Below are positions 54,837-64,000 of a DNA stretch of 64,000 nucleotides, one piece after another. Within the stretch, counting starts at the first letter, position 1. Each line of letters begins with the position of its first letter. The position numbers were made by a program, and so were the translations under genes. The notes beneath the pieces are model-generated. The model was not told where the DNA came from and made no database searches. It saw nothing but the letters and a program-made list of their open reading frames with translations. The DNA lies in the NCBI GenBank assembly GCA_933207985.1, contig OW240916.1, positions 271,331,275 through 271,395,274 on the forward strand, in the 5' to 3' direction. The DNA is from Pelobates cultripes (Eukaryota > Chordata > Amphibia > Anura > Pelobatidae).

Positions 54837-55460
54837 CTACAATGAAAAAAAAAAAAAAACCTTTATAAAGCACCTATAATAGTTCGAAAAACCAAGAAAA
54901 CGCTGAATGACTTTCAAACCTTGAGGTAGAGGCCATTCCATGATAGCAGAAAGTTTCTTGGGATCCATACGAAAACCCTTAGCAGAGATTCTATAACCCA
55001 AGAATTGGACTTCGGATTGATCAAACGAACATTTTTCGAGTTTACAATGTAGACCATTAACAAGAAGGGTTTTCAAAACTAATTTAACATGCATGTGATG
55101 AGTACGTAAATCGGGTGAATATATTAATATGTTGTCCAAGTACACTATTACAAATGTGTATATGTATTCTCGTAAGGCATCATTAATAAACTCTTGAAAC
55201 ACTGCTGGGGCGTTATATGAGATTGTATGCACCCCTAAGGTCCAGTTTAGTAGACACAGTAGCTTGTTTAAGCCTGTCAAATAATTCCGTGATTAAAGGT
55301 ATAGGGTACACATTTTTTATGGTGATTTTTTTAGGCCCCTATAGTCGATACAAGGTCTTAAATCGCCTTCCTTCTTTGATACAAAGAAGAAACCAGCCCC
55401 TGCCGGAGAAGAGGATCTCCTTATAAATCCCTTTTGTAAAGATTCTTTGATATATTCCTA
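54837..55460 (-). pseudogene. Gypsy reverse transcriptase with YLDN active site
   Basis: Broken frames from 55460 read [20 protein letters not shown] and [17 protein letters not shown]. The frame 55240-54837 then reads FVIVYLDNILIYSPDL, LEKCSFDQSEVQFLGYRISA and FLGFSNYYRCFI. The usual YLDD catalytic box is YLDN: the second aspartate codon is AAC (55131-55133, minus strand). GACGAC to GACAAC is a CpG-type transition. A stretch of A at 54844-54859 shifts the frame into RNase H. Dead for three independent reasons. Confidence 0.9.
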
Positions 55461-55960
55461 CATAACAAGATTTTCTTGAGGAGACAAAGGATACACTCTC
55501 CCTTTCGGAGGCATAGTGCCAGGTATCAGATTAATAGCACAGTCGTAGGGTCTGCGAGGTGGCAACTTTTCAGCCTCCCTTTTATCGAAAACAGACTTAA
55601 GAGACATGTACTGAGGTGGTATAACAGTAGACACAGGAGGAATAGTAGGAACGTTAATAGAATTCAAAGGGGTGATTTTAACAATACAAGACTCTTGGCA
55701 AGCATCACTCCAAGATACTATTTGTCCTGACTCCCAGTCAATAGTGGGATTATGAGAACGCAACCATGGGTACCCTAACACGAGGTGAGAGGAAGGGGAA
55801 GTAATGATCTGAAACCAAATGGTTTCTGAGTGTAACAACCCTGTAGACATATGCAACAGTTCAGTTTCATGTGTGATAACTGGGGAGCATAATGGTCTAC
55901 CATCTATGGCCTCAACGGCCAAGGGTGTCTTCTCTCTAGTGGGTATGTTGTTTTCTCTAA
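55461..55960 (-). pseudogene. Gypsy protease and RT lead-in
   Basis: The frame 55922-55458 (no stop) covers the second half of the aspartic protease and the lead to RT: HLVLGYPWLRSHNPTIDWES is the conserved LG.PWL..HNP.IDW block, followed by VFDKREAEKLPPRRPYDCAI and MPPKGRVYPLS. The DSGA catalytic motif should lie further upstream, where the frame is lost. Confidence 0.85.
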
Positions 55961-56473
55961 CAAAGCCGAAATATATAAAGTTCTCGGACGCAGGGCTAGT
56001 ATATTCCCTGCTATGCTGTTTTTCTCAAGATGCAGGGAAACAAGGAGAAGAATCTATTAAGAGGCAAATGTGGGGACTCTGATGTCACGCCCAAGGACTG
56101 TCCCCTATACGGTCTTAGGTGCGATAGTTTTCATAATGCACGGGACATTCTTGTCGCATATGGCCCTTCCTACCACAATAAAGGCAAAGTCCCTCTTTTC
56201 TCCTATACAGTTTCTCAACATCAGTGAGTTTTCCAACCCCTAACTGCATGGGTTCCTCCTCTGATCCTTTGGAACCCTCAGGAGTTTCAGCTCTAGGTGT
56301 ATTAAATGTAACAAATTCCTAGTCTTGGTATATAGCCTGTCAAGAAATCCTATTATCTATATCGATGAGATAGTCAATAAGGTCTTCAGAAAGATCCGTA
56401 GCCGCTACCACATCCAATATAGTTTCAAATAGACCTTCCATGAACGCAGTAGTTAGCCCATTGTTGGTCCAAT
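55961..56473 (-). pseudogene. Gypsy Gag C-terminal part with zinc knuckle
   Basis: On the minus strand (about 56195-56120) one frame reads GLCLYCGRKGHMRQECPVHY, an intact CCHC zinc knuckle. Upstream to 56473 the Gag body continues (DWTNNGLTTAFMEG, ILDVVAATDLSEDLIDYLID) up to the LTR insertion. Several stops and shifts. Confidence 0.85.
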
Positions 56474-56478
56474 CTACC

Positions 56479-57329
56479 TGTTACGAGCATGGGCTATAGG
56501 CCCAGCCGAGACAGTGGGGAGAGTGTGGAAGTGACAGGGTTAATGATACCAGACCCCTGGTTACCTGTTGCTAGTCCCAGCAACCACTCAATTAACCCCT
56601 GCAATCCCTTCTACACTAACCCCCTAGTACACACTTTACTGCCACCAACAAGACTTTAAACCCGGGCGTTTTAGGATACCCCACACACACAGGAGAATTA
56701 TAGAATCACAGTTCTACTTTTACTGATCAAACTCATATAATTAACCCTTTTTGGTAATGTGTTTACCTGAGCTTTCCTCTGGAGAGTGAAGCTCATAGAG
56801 AACAGAGACACAAGCTGATTAAGTAAACATTTAATCTGACAAAAAAGATTCACAGTGCTGAGTACAAAATACAGAAATAAATGACATACAGAAAACAAAT
56901 TGCAAAACAGTACATAAAATAAAATAGGAGAAAACACAAGAAATTCCTTACATATATTTACCCCATATTGAATTCTTGTGGGAGTCTTAGATGGTATAGG
57001 TCTCCTAGAAGTTGCTGACCAAAAGCAAAATGAAAAACTGAACTCGATAGTCCAGCACCCTCATTAATATATCGAAACTAGTTGTTGCTCAGTGGGCAGA
57101 CCCCTTGGGGGGGATCAGAGGGGGTTGGTCTGGCAGTTTATTGCCCACTCTATGCAGTTCCTTGTGTCCAGCTCTGGTAATGGCTATCTAGATGTTTTAT
57201 GGTCTAGGCCTGGTGCCAGATCAAAGACCACAATAAACGTCATCCCAAGGTTTACAAAAAAAAACAAAAAAACACAACTATTAACATATATCAATACATC
57301 AAACACCAACTCATGCTTTTGGCATGACA
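56479..57329 (-). mobile_element. Solo LTR inserted in gypsy gag
   Basis: 851 bp, TGTTACGAGC at the left and TTTTGGCATGACA at the right, flanked by CTACC on both sides (56474-56478 and 57330-57334). The gag frame resumes exactly across it. Ends of TG...CA type and a 5-bp duplication identify an LTR. Orientation is uncertain. It contains no coding domain. Its ends do not match the other LTRs here. Confidence 0.85.
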
Positions 57330-57334
57330 CTACC

Positions 57335-57598
57335 TGTGAAGCAAGGGTATGGAACTGAATAGCATAATCAGCGACAGACTTAGATCCTTGCTTAATTCTC
57401 ATTAACACCCTGGCGGCATTCTTTGACCTTTTAGTTGTGTCAAAGGTTCTACGAAAAGCAGTAAGGAAGTTATCATGTACCATAAGTCCATTAGCCTCCC
57501 AAATAGGATTTGCCCACTCACGTGCTTTATCTGTAAGTTGGTGCATAAGGAAACTCACCTTAGATCTATCAGTGGGAAATGAACGTGGCAACTAGGGG
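57335..57598 (-). pseudogene. Gypsy Gag, central part
   Basis: The minus frame reads LPRSFPTDRSKVSFLMHQLT, DKAREWANPIWEANG, FRRTFDTTKRSKNAARVLMR and SVADYAIQFHTLASQV, the Gag capsid-like domain of gypsy elements. Undamaged within itself. Bounded by the LTR (57329) and by the retrovirus-like fragment (about 57600). Confidence 0.88.
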
Positions 57599-57614
57599 TT
57601 CCTTTAAGTCTGGA

Positions 57615-58118
57615 CTACCTTCCTGCTCTAATGAACCCATAGGTCTTATTGGGACAACATATGAAGTCCCTCTGCGTAATATTACTTGAAAGAGATTTTG
57701 ATCTCCGTAAAAGGGAAATCGCCTGGCCTTTAGGGACCAAAGGAGTCCCTGCAGTATCCTGGTAAAGGGGTGGGTTTACAAGATTTTTCCCAGGATCTTG
57801 CCTACTCTGTGACCCTAGAGGTCCAAAACATTGATAATATGGTACACCTTTCCTGGTGGTTTCCCTACAACCACATTTAGTTAATTCAACAGCAGTATCA
57901 TGCCATTTTTGTGCGACTTCTACTAAGTCATTATCTTCTAACCAACCTCTGTAATTTGCCATAAATTCACTCCATATATGTGGGTCTAGAGTGCCCTCTG
58001 AGGGCATGCCAGCTTTCTTAAGTAACCTCTCAACATTCTTAATTGCTCCTTGTCTTTTGTGATGCTTGACAATAGTCAAAGCCATAAATCCCCATTGGGT
58101 ACTTTCAGAGCTACCCAT
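57615..58118 (-). pseudogene. Retrovirus-like Gag N-terminal fragment
   Basis: Open minus-strand frame. The start is taken as the ATG at 58118 (MGSSES), which places Gly at position 2 as a possible myristoylation signal; an in-frame ATG also exists at 58148. A matrix-like helical region follows, then a proline-rich stretch with PPLY, a typical late-domain motif that recruits the ESCRT budding machinery. It lacks capsid and nucleocapsid motifs and is cut off by the junction with gypsy gag. It could also be Gag of another retroelement. Assignment rests on the upstream LTR and tRNA-Phe site. Confidence 0.6.
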
Positions 58119-58574
58119 CTTGTAAGGGTTAATTACTTCCTTACACAAGACAAACTGTACAAAAACAGTGTATTTAAAACACTTAGGACCACTGCAGTGG
58201 AATTTTCACAATCTTGTCTCCGTTATTCTAAACACACATCAGGAGATCTGCCCTTGGAGGATTCTAACTCAAATTATAAAACAAATGACAAGGCACACAA
58301 TAAAAATAAACTTACAACCCACAGTTATATTCCACTATCTCAAGATTCCTTTCAGAAGACATAACACAACCTCCACCTGAATATAACCATAATATCACAG
58401 AAAACAAGTTCTTTAGATCAGACATTATTAAGTCGTTCTTTACCCAGGCAGACTAGTAGGACGTGGATCTGAGAGTGAAATTGATAAAACCTTTCTTACC
58501 TTGCTGTACAGGTGATTTCACTGTCAGAGGGACGTCCACCTGTATGCTAGTGTCCAAGTCTCTCGACCGTCAGA

Positions 58575-58592
58575 TCCCGGGTTTCGGCACCA
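58575..58592 (-). other. Primer-binding site, tRNA-Phe type
   Basis: Minus-strand TGGTGCCGAAACCCGGGA is complementary to the 3' end of vertebrate tRNA-Phe including CCA, three bases after the LTR end. Confidence 0.85.
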
Positions 58593-58595
58593 AAT

Positions 58596-59044
58596 TGTTG
58601 TGGATCAGAAATGTTGATCTTTGTTATATTCAGAAGCCCAAATTGTTGTTACAAGTGCACTTGGAGAAGCGAGAATTAGACACCAGACACCTGTTGGTAT
58701 TCAAAATAAGCCTCTGACGTTTTATTCATCAGCTGTGTTTTATACATTAAAAAGTAAATGCTTACGTGCAAATACTCTTAGAACAGTAATAGGAAGGGAT
58801 TACAGATAAGGGATGAACGTCATGTACACATAACAAATACGTTCCAAGGTAAGAAAGAGCAAAAAGATTAGAGAAGAGACATCTTAGGTGGGGGCTCTCT
58901 ACTCCTGGAACTAGACATATATGGTCTTAAGTGTTGTTTAAGCATAAAGCATTTCCTGAGTCCAAGTTAGCCAATTTTAATATAGGATATCATTATAAGA
59001 CACCTATAACCTTGAGCCTTGGAATCAAGATAAATTCTATCACA
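58596..59044 (-). repeat. 5' LTR of the retrovirus-like fragment
   Basis: 449 bp on the minus strand, TGTGATAGAATTTATC...CTGATCCACAACA. TG...CA ends; directly followed by the tRNA-Phe site. Confidence 0.8.
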
Positions 59045-59214
59045 ATGTGCATTAGGCATAGTAGATATGTCTGGTACAGGGGGAGCTGGTACAGGTACCG
59101 GAGCCGTTCTGGATAAAAGTGTCTGGATGGCCTGAGCCATCTGATCCATACAGTGATCCTGTTCTGCAAATCTAGCCTCATGAGTAGCCATCTGCTGCCC
59201 TGGCCCTATCATAA
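59045..59214 (-). pseudogene. Gypsy Gag N-terminus
   Basis: Directly after the 5' LTR the minus frame reads MATHEARFAEQDHCMDQMAQ then AIQTLLSRTAPVPVPAPPVP, the usual coiled start and proline stretch of gypsy Gag. It ends at the retrovirus-like LTR (59044). The ATG used is at 59191. Confidence 0.8.
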
Positions 59215-59799
59215 TGTCATAGTAGTATACCCCAACACGCAAAATTTAGGCCAAGCAAGAGACAAGATAACAAGATACATCTTACCGGGCCTTAGAATGG
59301 CCGGACTCGACGTAAACAGGGAAAAGACAGTCGAGAATGAGCCGAGGTCAAGAGAATAGAGAGACGGCGAAAACAAGAACTAGCCAAGGACTGGTACACA
59401 GGAGTCAGGAAACCGGCAAACAAGACAAAGCAGGGATAAAGAGAAAAAAACGGACTCAGGAACAAAGCCATGGTCAAGCACGAAAAAAAACACTACTACA
59501 TGAAGCAAGCACTAAAGGGAACTGAAACAGAAACCACGATAGGGCAGGGAGCTAAGGGAAAGTTAAGTATAAATACCTTATAGATTAATTTGATTGGCCC
59601 CTGTCATATTCACGCCCCCAAAACGTGAGTGTATGGGGAATGTGGAATGACATGGGCCAATGGGAGACCTTTTTGATTTTCGGCTCTCACTGTCCCTTTA
59701 AAAGCGCGCCAGATACGCGCGGCGCGCTCCCCATGTCAGGCGAGTCATGTGCAGTTGCAGGACCTCGCCCGGCCCCTGGAGAGGGTAAGTACCGCTACA
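59215..59799 (-). repeat. Gypsy 5' LTR
   Basis: 585 bp, same family and orientation as 50027-50705. Begins TGTCATAGTAGTATACCCC on the plus strand and ends GTACCGCTACA. Confidence 0.9.
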
Positions 59800-59804
59800 C
59801 AGAC
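59800..59804 (+). repeat. Target duplication CAGAC (right), gypsy
   Basis: Second copy; CR1 ORF1 resumes after it. Confidence 0.9.
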
Positions 59805-60770
59805 TTAGTTCAGTGTAATAGTTGTTATGCATTTGTTTCACGTTCCACTTTTTGGAGATTTGGATGCGGTCTAATCTGTAGACAGTTCTCTATATTGCGG
59901 CAGGAGATTCTATTTTTGAAGTCTGAGATTAGTAAATTATCTGGTAAACAAACTCAGGCTGGAACTGCTGCAAAGCCACTGCCACAGAGACGTACTAGGA
60001 ATGGCAAATGGATTACTGTAGGATCTGGTAGACTTAGAATTGTGGATAAAAGGCATATTGCACACAGTCTGTTACTCTACATAATTCATTTTCTGCACTT
60101 TCAAAGTATAATGGTGTTATGGAGACAGGCACTGAGGGTAGTGGTGCTGTGGAGACAGGCTCAGGCACTGAGGGTAGTGGTATTGTGGAGACAGGCTTGG
60201 AGACTATGGTGAGGCCTAATAGAAAGCAGTTGTTGTTGGGGGATTCCATCATAAGAGGTGTGGAGATGGCCAATGGTGGTCTTGTGAGATGTCTTCCCAG
60301 AGCTACTGCTCACAGAGACAGGAGACGTATTTGTAATATTGTTAAGTGAGCAAAACAGGAAGGGGAATTGGATGTACTTGTCCATCTAGGGACAAATGAC
60401 TTGGCTTGCAATGAGGTTTCAGAGGTTAAGGAAGTTTTAGTGTTTTTGCCAATGATATACGGCAGGTTGCTTCCACACTGTCATACTCTGAAGTTCTGCC
60501 TGTACATAACACTCAGAACGACAGGCATGCGTATTAGGGACTTTAACTTGTGGCTTGGTGAATGGTGTCGGGAGCAGGATTTGGCTTTATTTCTCATGGT
60601 AGCTCTGTTTGGAATGGAAAAAAACTGTACAAAAAAGATGGTTTGCATCTTTCTCAAAAAGGAACAAATGTTCTCAGTGAGCAGTTCAGAGGTTTTGCTA
60701 GGATGTATTTAAACTATGAGTGGGGGCAAAAGGGTGATAAAATATTGATCTAATTGCCCCCCCAAAACAA
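59805..60770 (+). pseudogene. CR1 ORF1: zinc-finger plus esterase-like protein
   Basis: Continues the ATG GCA GAC at 50018. The first residues LVQCNSCYAF and WRFGCGLICRQ give a CX2C...CX4C zinc motif (PHD-like in CR1 ORF1). Further on, two copies of METG.GTEGSG-type repeats precede an SGNH/GDSL-esterase-like domain: KQLLLGDSIIRGV (nucleophile Ser block), ELDVLVHLGTNDLA (Gly-Thr-Asn block) and, in another frame, KDGLHLSQKGTNVLSEQF (catalytic Asp-x-x-His block). An esterase in ORF1 is known for CR1 elements (Kapitonov and Jurka described it). At least two frame changes and a stop at 60347 make it inactive. Confidence 0.85.
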
Positions 60771-60820
60771 GGACAGAAGGTGTCTTTAGCAAGTGTGTTA
60801 AAAAATAACAAAATAAGTAA

Positions 60821-62035
60821 ATGGGACCTGATGGAATACACCCAAAGCTATTAAAAGAGCTTAGTGGTGTACTAGCAAAACCATTAACAGATTTATTTAA
60901 CCAATCATTGTTAACAGGAGTAGTCCCAGAAGATTGGAAGTTAGTGAATGTTGTGCCCATTCACAAGAAAGGTAGTAGGGAGGAGTCGGGCAACTATAGG
61001 CCAGTAAGCCTTACTTCAGTAGTGGGGAAAGTAATGGAAACCATGTTAAAGGATAGGATTGTTGAACATCTAAAAAACACATGGATTTCAAGATCAGAGA
61101 CAACATGGGTTTACTTCAGGGAGATCATGCCAAACTAATCTTATTGATTTTTTTTGATTGGGTAACTAAAATTATAGATCATGGTAGTGCAGTAGACATT
61201 GCTTACCTAGATTTCAGTAAGGCTTTTGACACTGTTGCACATAGAAGGATTATCAATAAATTGCAATCTTTAAGTTTGGATTCCAATATTGTTGAATGGG
61301 TAAGGCAGTGGCTGAGTGACAGGCAACAGAGGGTTGTAGTCAATGGAGTATATTAGAAGCTTGGGCTTGTCACCAGTGGGGTACCTCAGGAATCAGTACT
61401 TGGACCCATTCTCTTTAATATTTTTATTAGTGATATTGCAGAAGAAATTGATGGTAAGGTATGTCTCTTTGCTGATGATACTAAGATATGTAACAGGGTT
61501 GATGTTCCAGGAGGGATAAGCCAAATGGCAAATGATTTAGGTAAACTAGAAAAATGGTCAGAGTTATGGCAACTGACATTTAATGTGGATAAGTGCAAGA
61601 TAATGCATCTTGGACGTAAAAACCCAAGGGCAGAGTACAGAATATTTGATAGAGTTCTAACCTCAACATGAGGAAAGGGATTTAGGGGTGATTATTTCTG
61701 ATGACTTAAAGGTAGGCAGACAATGTAATAGAGCAGCAGGAAATGCTAGCAGGATGCTTGGTTGTTTAGAGAGAGGTATTAGCAGTAGAAATATGGAATT
61801 GCTCATGCCATTGTACAGAACACTAGTGAGACCTCACTTGGAGTATTGTACGCAGTACTGGAGACCTTATCTTCAGAAGGATATTGATACCTTAGAGAGG
61901 GTTCAGAGAAGGGCTACTAAACTGGTTCATGGATTGCGGGATAAAACTTACCAGGAAAGGTTAAAGGATCTTAACATGTATAGCTTGGAGGAAAGACGAG
62001 ACTGTGGGATATGATAGAAACATTTAAATATATAA
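60821..62035 (+). pseudogene. CR1 ORF2 reverse transcriptase
   Basis: Plus-strand frames read GPDGIHPKLLKELSGVLAKP, YRPVSLTSVVGKVMETMLKD, then YLDFSKAFDTVAHRRIINKL, SGVPQESVLGPILFNIFISD and the catalytic box CLFADDTKI. The C-terminal part follows with GVIISDDLKVGRQCN, VRPHLEYCTQYWRPYL and VQRRATKLVHGLRDKTYQER. The RT starts without the endonuclease that should precede it. Stops at 61129, 61354 and near 61670 break it. Confidence 0.9.
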
Positions 62036-62370
62036 AGGGAAACAACACAGTAGGAGAAGACTATATTTAAAAGAAAAAACAACTACCACAAGAGGACATA
62101 GTCTTAAATTAGAGGGGGAAAGGTTTAAAAATAATATCAGGAAGTATTACTTTACTAAGAGGGTAGTGGATGCATGGAATAGCCTTCCAGCTGAAGTGGT
62201 ACAGGTTAACACAGTAAAGGAGTTTACGCATGCATGAGATAGGCATAAGGCTATCCTAACTATAAGATAAGGCCAGGGACTAATGAAAGTATTTAAAAAA
62301 ATTGGGCAGACTAGATGGGCCGAATGGTTCTTATCTGCCGTCACATTCTATGTTTCTATGTTTCTATATG
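62036..62370 (+). other. CR1 ORF2 end and 3' untranslated end
   Basis: Ends of ORF2 (SLKLEGERFKNNIRKYY-like, out of frame) followed by the 3' end and short ATGTTTCT repeats at 62349-62368. The same sequence appears reversed at 43222-43548 and 39490-39735. Confidence 0.85.
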
Positions 62371-62847
62371 AAATTGCCATTCAAAAGATTTGTTTATGTC
62401 ATATTAGATGGAACCTGTTCTTCTAGATTAGAAAATCCGATGGATCCCATCTATAATGGTAAAATACATCAAAATACCTAGCATGTGTCCTCTATATGAC
62501 ACAGTAACAGAAACCTTTATTGATAGTTATGACTGATTCTTCCAGGCATAGTGAGGGATGATGGGGTACACATCTGGATTGCATCACTATTCTGAAAAAA
62601 TAAATAAAAAAAAAACAGAATATTTATTATGGCTTTATGTAAGAGCTGAGCTCCCTGAACTCCCGCCGGAATAATACAGCACTCCGACCCCGGCATCACT
62701 AAGAGGCGCGCAAAGGAGCTGAGCAGCGCGAGGGAGCTGAGCAGAGAGATCATTGCTCCCTCGCCTTCCGCACTGTACTCAGCCCGCTCACCCAGCACAG
62801 CAGCCCCACTGAAGCCTAGGGCCAGCCGCTCAGTTAAGAGTCCTACA
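62371..62847 (+). other. no gene; GC-rich block
   Basis: AT-rich start, then a GC-rich block at 62640-62830 containing AGGAGCTGAGCAGCGCGAGG and GGAGCTGAGCAGAG repeats. No coding support. Confidence 0.4.
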
Positions 62848-63041
62848 ATGCCACCCAAAATTACACAATTTATCTCAAATAAAACCAAAACCACTTTAAA
62901 AATAAAAGAATTTATTACGTGTAACACTAAGAATGTCATCTACTTATTGGAATGCACGTGTGGCTTCCAATACGTTGGGATGACCACTAGATGTCTAAAA
63001 ATAAGATTAGGTGAGCATTGTAGGAATATAAAAAAAATGGT

Positions 63042-63045
63042 TTAA
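63042..63045 (+). repeat. TTAA duplication (left)
   Basis: TTAA; partner at 63118-63121. Confidence 0.9.
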
Positions 63046-63117
63046 CCCCTTAAGGACACATGACATGTGTGACCTGTCATGATTCCCTTTTATTCCAGAA
63101 GTTTGGTCCTTAAGGGG
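63046..63117 (+). mobile_element. 72-bp piggyBac-type MITE
   Basis: Perfect 12-bp inverted ends CCCCTTAAGGAC (63046-63057) and GTCCTTAAGGGG (63106-63117), TTAA on both sides, and an internal ACATGACATGTGTGACCTGT hairpin. Inserted in the Penelope endonuclease frame. Confidence 0.92.
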
Positions 63118-63330
63118 TTAAATCACTCTCTATCAAAACATTTTTTAATTCACAATAAAGATCCCAAAATGTTAAAATATATGGTAATAAAGAAATGCTC
63201 TTTACCTTGGAGAGGAGGAGATATAATAAACATTTTAGGTAAAACAGAGATGGAATGGGTCTATAAGTTACAGACCCTAATACCAAATGGACTTAATGCA
63301 GATTTTGACCTGCACAATTTTTTATGATAG

Positions 63331-64000
63331 GTCCTTTTAAACTACATCTCCTCCCCACAACCAACCTTTTATTACCATTATTTTTACTTTATCTTATTTT
63401 ATATTTTTTTTATTATATCTCATTAAATATCATCCAAACCTTTATACTCTTTTATACCTATTTTTATCTCACTTTCATTTTTAGTAGAGTGCTTTTAAAA
63501 CCATTTCCCATTAGATAAATATCAATGTTTTTATTATCAATCATTATTCATTCTTATTATTTTCAATATCCTAAATTGGTGTTTCTTGCCTTTTATAAGT
63601 ACATGTTTGATTGTGTATTGCAGGTCACAATAAGAAATGCATTCTTACAAATATGGGGTCTTTTTCAATTGTATATTAAGATTCCCCGTTTATATTTTAC
63701 TGTAGAAGTGCCCAGTGACCGGCAGGACTCCATTTCCCACCAAGCACTGTGTTCCTAGCCGGCCACTCCGTTCAAACCAGGAAGTGATTTGCCAAAAAAA
63801 AAAAAAATGATCTGAGCATGCGCGCCGCGTCCCGATCACGTGATCGGGACCAACTGTTAACTCTGCTCTAAAGCTTTGTTTTATAAAATTTATATCTCCT
63901 AAGCTTAATTAGGCTCATACTAATGTGCTAATAATGTTGTAATGTCATTTTGAAATGTATTTAAAATGTTGTTTTTAATCTCGTTTGTGCATTACATTTT
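63331..64000 (+). other. Probable Penelope 3' sequence, no gene
   Basis: After the endonuclease stop comes a T-rich stretch to about 63550. Further right lie CCGGAAGT-like words (CAGGAAGTGATTTGCC), an A-run (63797-63809) and a short palindrome CCCGATCACGTGATCGGG at 63832-63849. No coding frame. Confidence 0.4.

Larger units (their letters stand above)
57599..59044 (-). mobile_element. Endogenous-retrovirus-like fragment: 5' LTR, leader, partial gag
   Basis: Minus orientation: an LTR (59044-58596), a primer-binding site matching tRNA-Phe (58592-58575), a leader, then a Gag-like frame (58118-57615). It breaks off in or after gag; no protease, polymerase or second LTR is present. Gypsy gag resumes at about 57598 without a clear target duplication, so a deletion removed the 3' part together with some gypsy gag. 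This is an old inactive copy. Confidence 0.75.
50027..59799 (-). mobile_element. Chromodomain Ty3/gypsy retrotransposon, full length but broken
   Basis: LTRs at 50027-50705 and 59215-59799, a 5-bp duplication, and on the minus strand Gag, protease, RT, RNase H, integrase and chromodomain in Ty3/gypsy order. A G-rich polypurine tract (CAGGGGGGTAC, minus strand) abuts the 3' LTR. Three later insertions split it: hAT 52513-54669, an LTR 56479-57329 and a retrovirus-like fragment about 57600-59044. Without them the element would be roughly 5.3 kb, a normal size. Frameshifts and stops in most domains show it is dead. Confidence 0.92.
49536..62370 (+). mobile_element. CR1-type LINE, host of a nested insertion cluster
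   Basis: One CR1 element can be followed across the whole nest. 5' leader with tandem repeats (49536-50017), ORF1 start (50018), a 9.8-kb gypsy insertion (50027-59799), then the rest of ORF1 (59805-60770), the RT part of ORF2 (60821-62035) and the 3' end with ATGTTTCT-type repeats (62345-62370). The endonuclease half of ORF2 is missing between 60770 and 60821. The join across the gypsy element is exact: removing it and one CAGAC restores the reading frame. Confidence 0.85.
62848..63330 (+). pseudogene. Penelope-like element GIY-YIG endonuclease, split by a MITE
   Basis: The frame 62848-63042 reads FITCNTKNVIYLLECTCGFQ then YVGMTTRCLKIRLGEHCRNI, a GIY-YIG endonuclease in the Penelope style with the Cys pair CTC. 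After the MITE the domain continues NHSLSKHFLIHNKDPKMLKY, MVIKKCSLPWRGGDI and the final catalytic-region MEWVYKLQTLIPNGLNADFD. The two parts are in frames one base apart, so a small indel near the A-run at 63030 exists besides the MITE. The endonuclease makes the target nick for reverse transcription. RT is absent upstream. Confidence 0.85.

Overview
This window is vertebrate DNA, most probably from an anuran amphibian. The evidence is the mix of mobile elements (Ty1/copia, chromodomain Ty3/gypsy, DIRS, Penelope-like, L1/Tx1-type, CR1, L2, Tc1, hAT and TTAA-targeting elements side by side) and one retrocopy of a vertebrate cellular gene (ATE1). I see no expressed host gene, no tRNA or rRNA gene and no CRISPR array. 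Almost everything recognisable is a transposable element, usually broken, and the elements are heavily nested. The species is an inference; no host marker gene fixes it.

Layout. 0-6 kb: a DIRS RT/RNase H remnant, a TTAA-bounded repeat, a minus-strand L1-like ORF2 split by a Tc1 fragment, and a retrovirus-like solo LTR with a 5-bp target duplication. 6-13 kb: a structurally complete Tc1/mariner element with an open 336-aa transposase (DD37E spacing), in long unrecognised sequence that ends in a tyrosine-recombinase-like relic. 13-15.4 kb: a 423-bp tandem array plus an inverted copy, flanked by TA microsatellites. 17.6-28.4 kb: Penelope GIY-YIG relic, an L1 with an intact ORF1, a minisatellite, a DIRS Gag relic, and a second L1 carrying a perfect 69-bp-arm foldback insertion. 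28.9-32.8 kb: hAT and TTAA MITEs around a processed ATE1 pseudogene. 32.8-37.1 kb: a Ty1/copia element with both LTRs. 37-49 kb: an L2 fragment, several LTR-like sequences, a local duplication containing a CR1 tail and Tc1 ends, and a broken Tc1 copy.

49.5-62.4 kb is one large nest. A CR1 LINE was hit after the third codon of ORF1 by a chromodomain gypsy element (50027-59799, TSD CAGAC). The gypsy element was itself hit by a hAT element in RNase H (52513-54669, TSD GCACCCAC), by an LTR in gag (56479-57329, TSD CTACC), and by a retrovirus-like fragment with a tRNA-Phe primer site (about 57600-59044). The last 1.5 kb holds a Penelope endonuclease relic split by a 72-bp TTAA MITE.

There is no operon-like cooperation between genes. 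The relationships are insertion order, which can be read from target-site duplications and interrupted reading frames. I found no convincing undescribed functional system. The items most worth checking are the open DD37E Tc1, the ATE1 retrocopy missing its catalytic middle, the young 423-bp array with its inverted unit, the perfect foldback, and the CR1 5' tandem promoter-like repeats.
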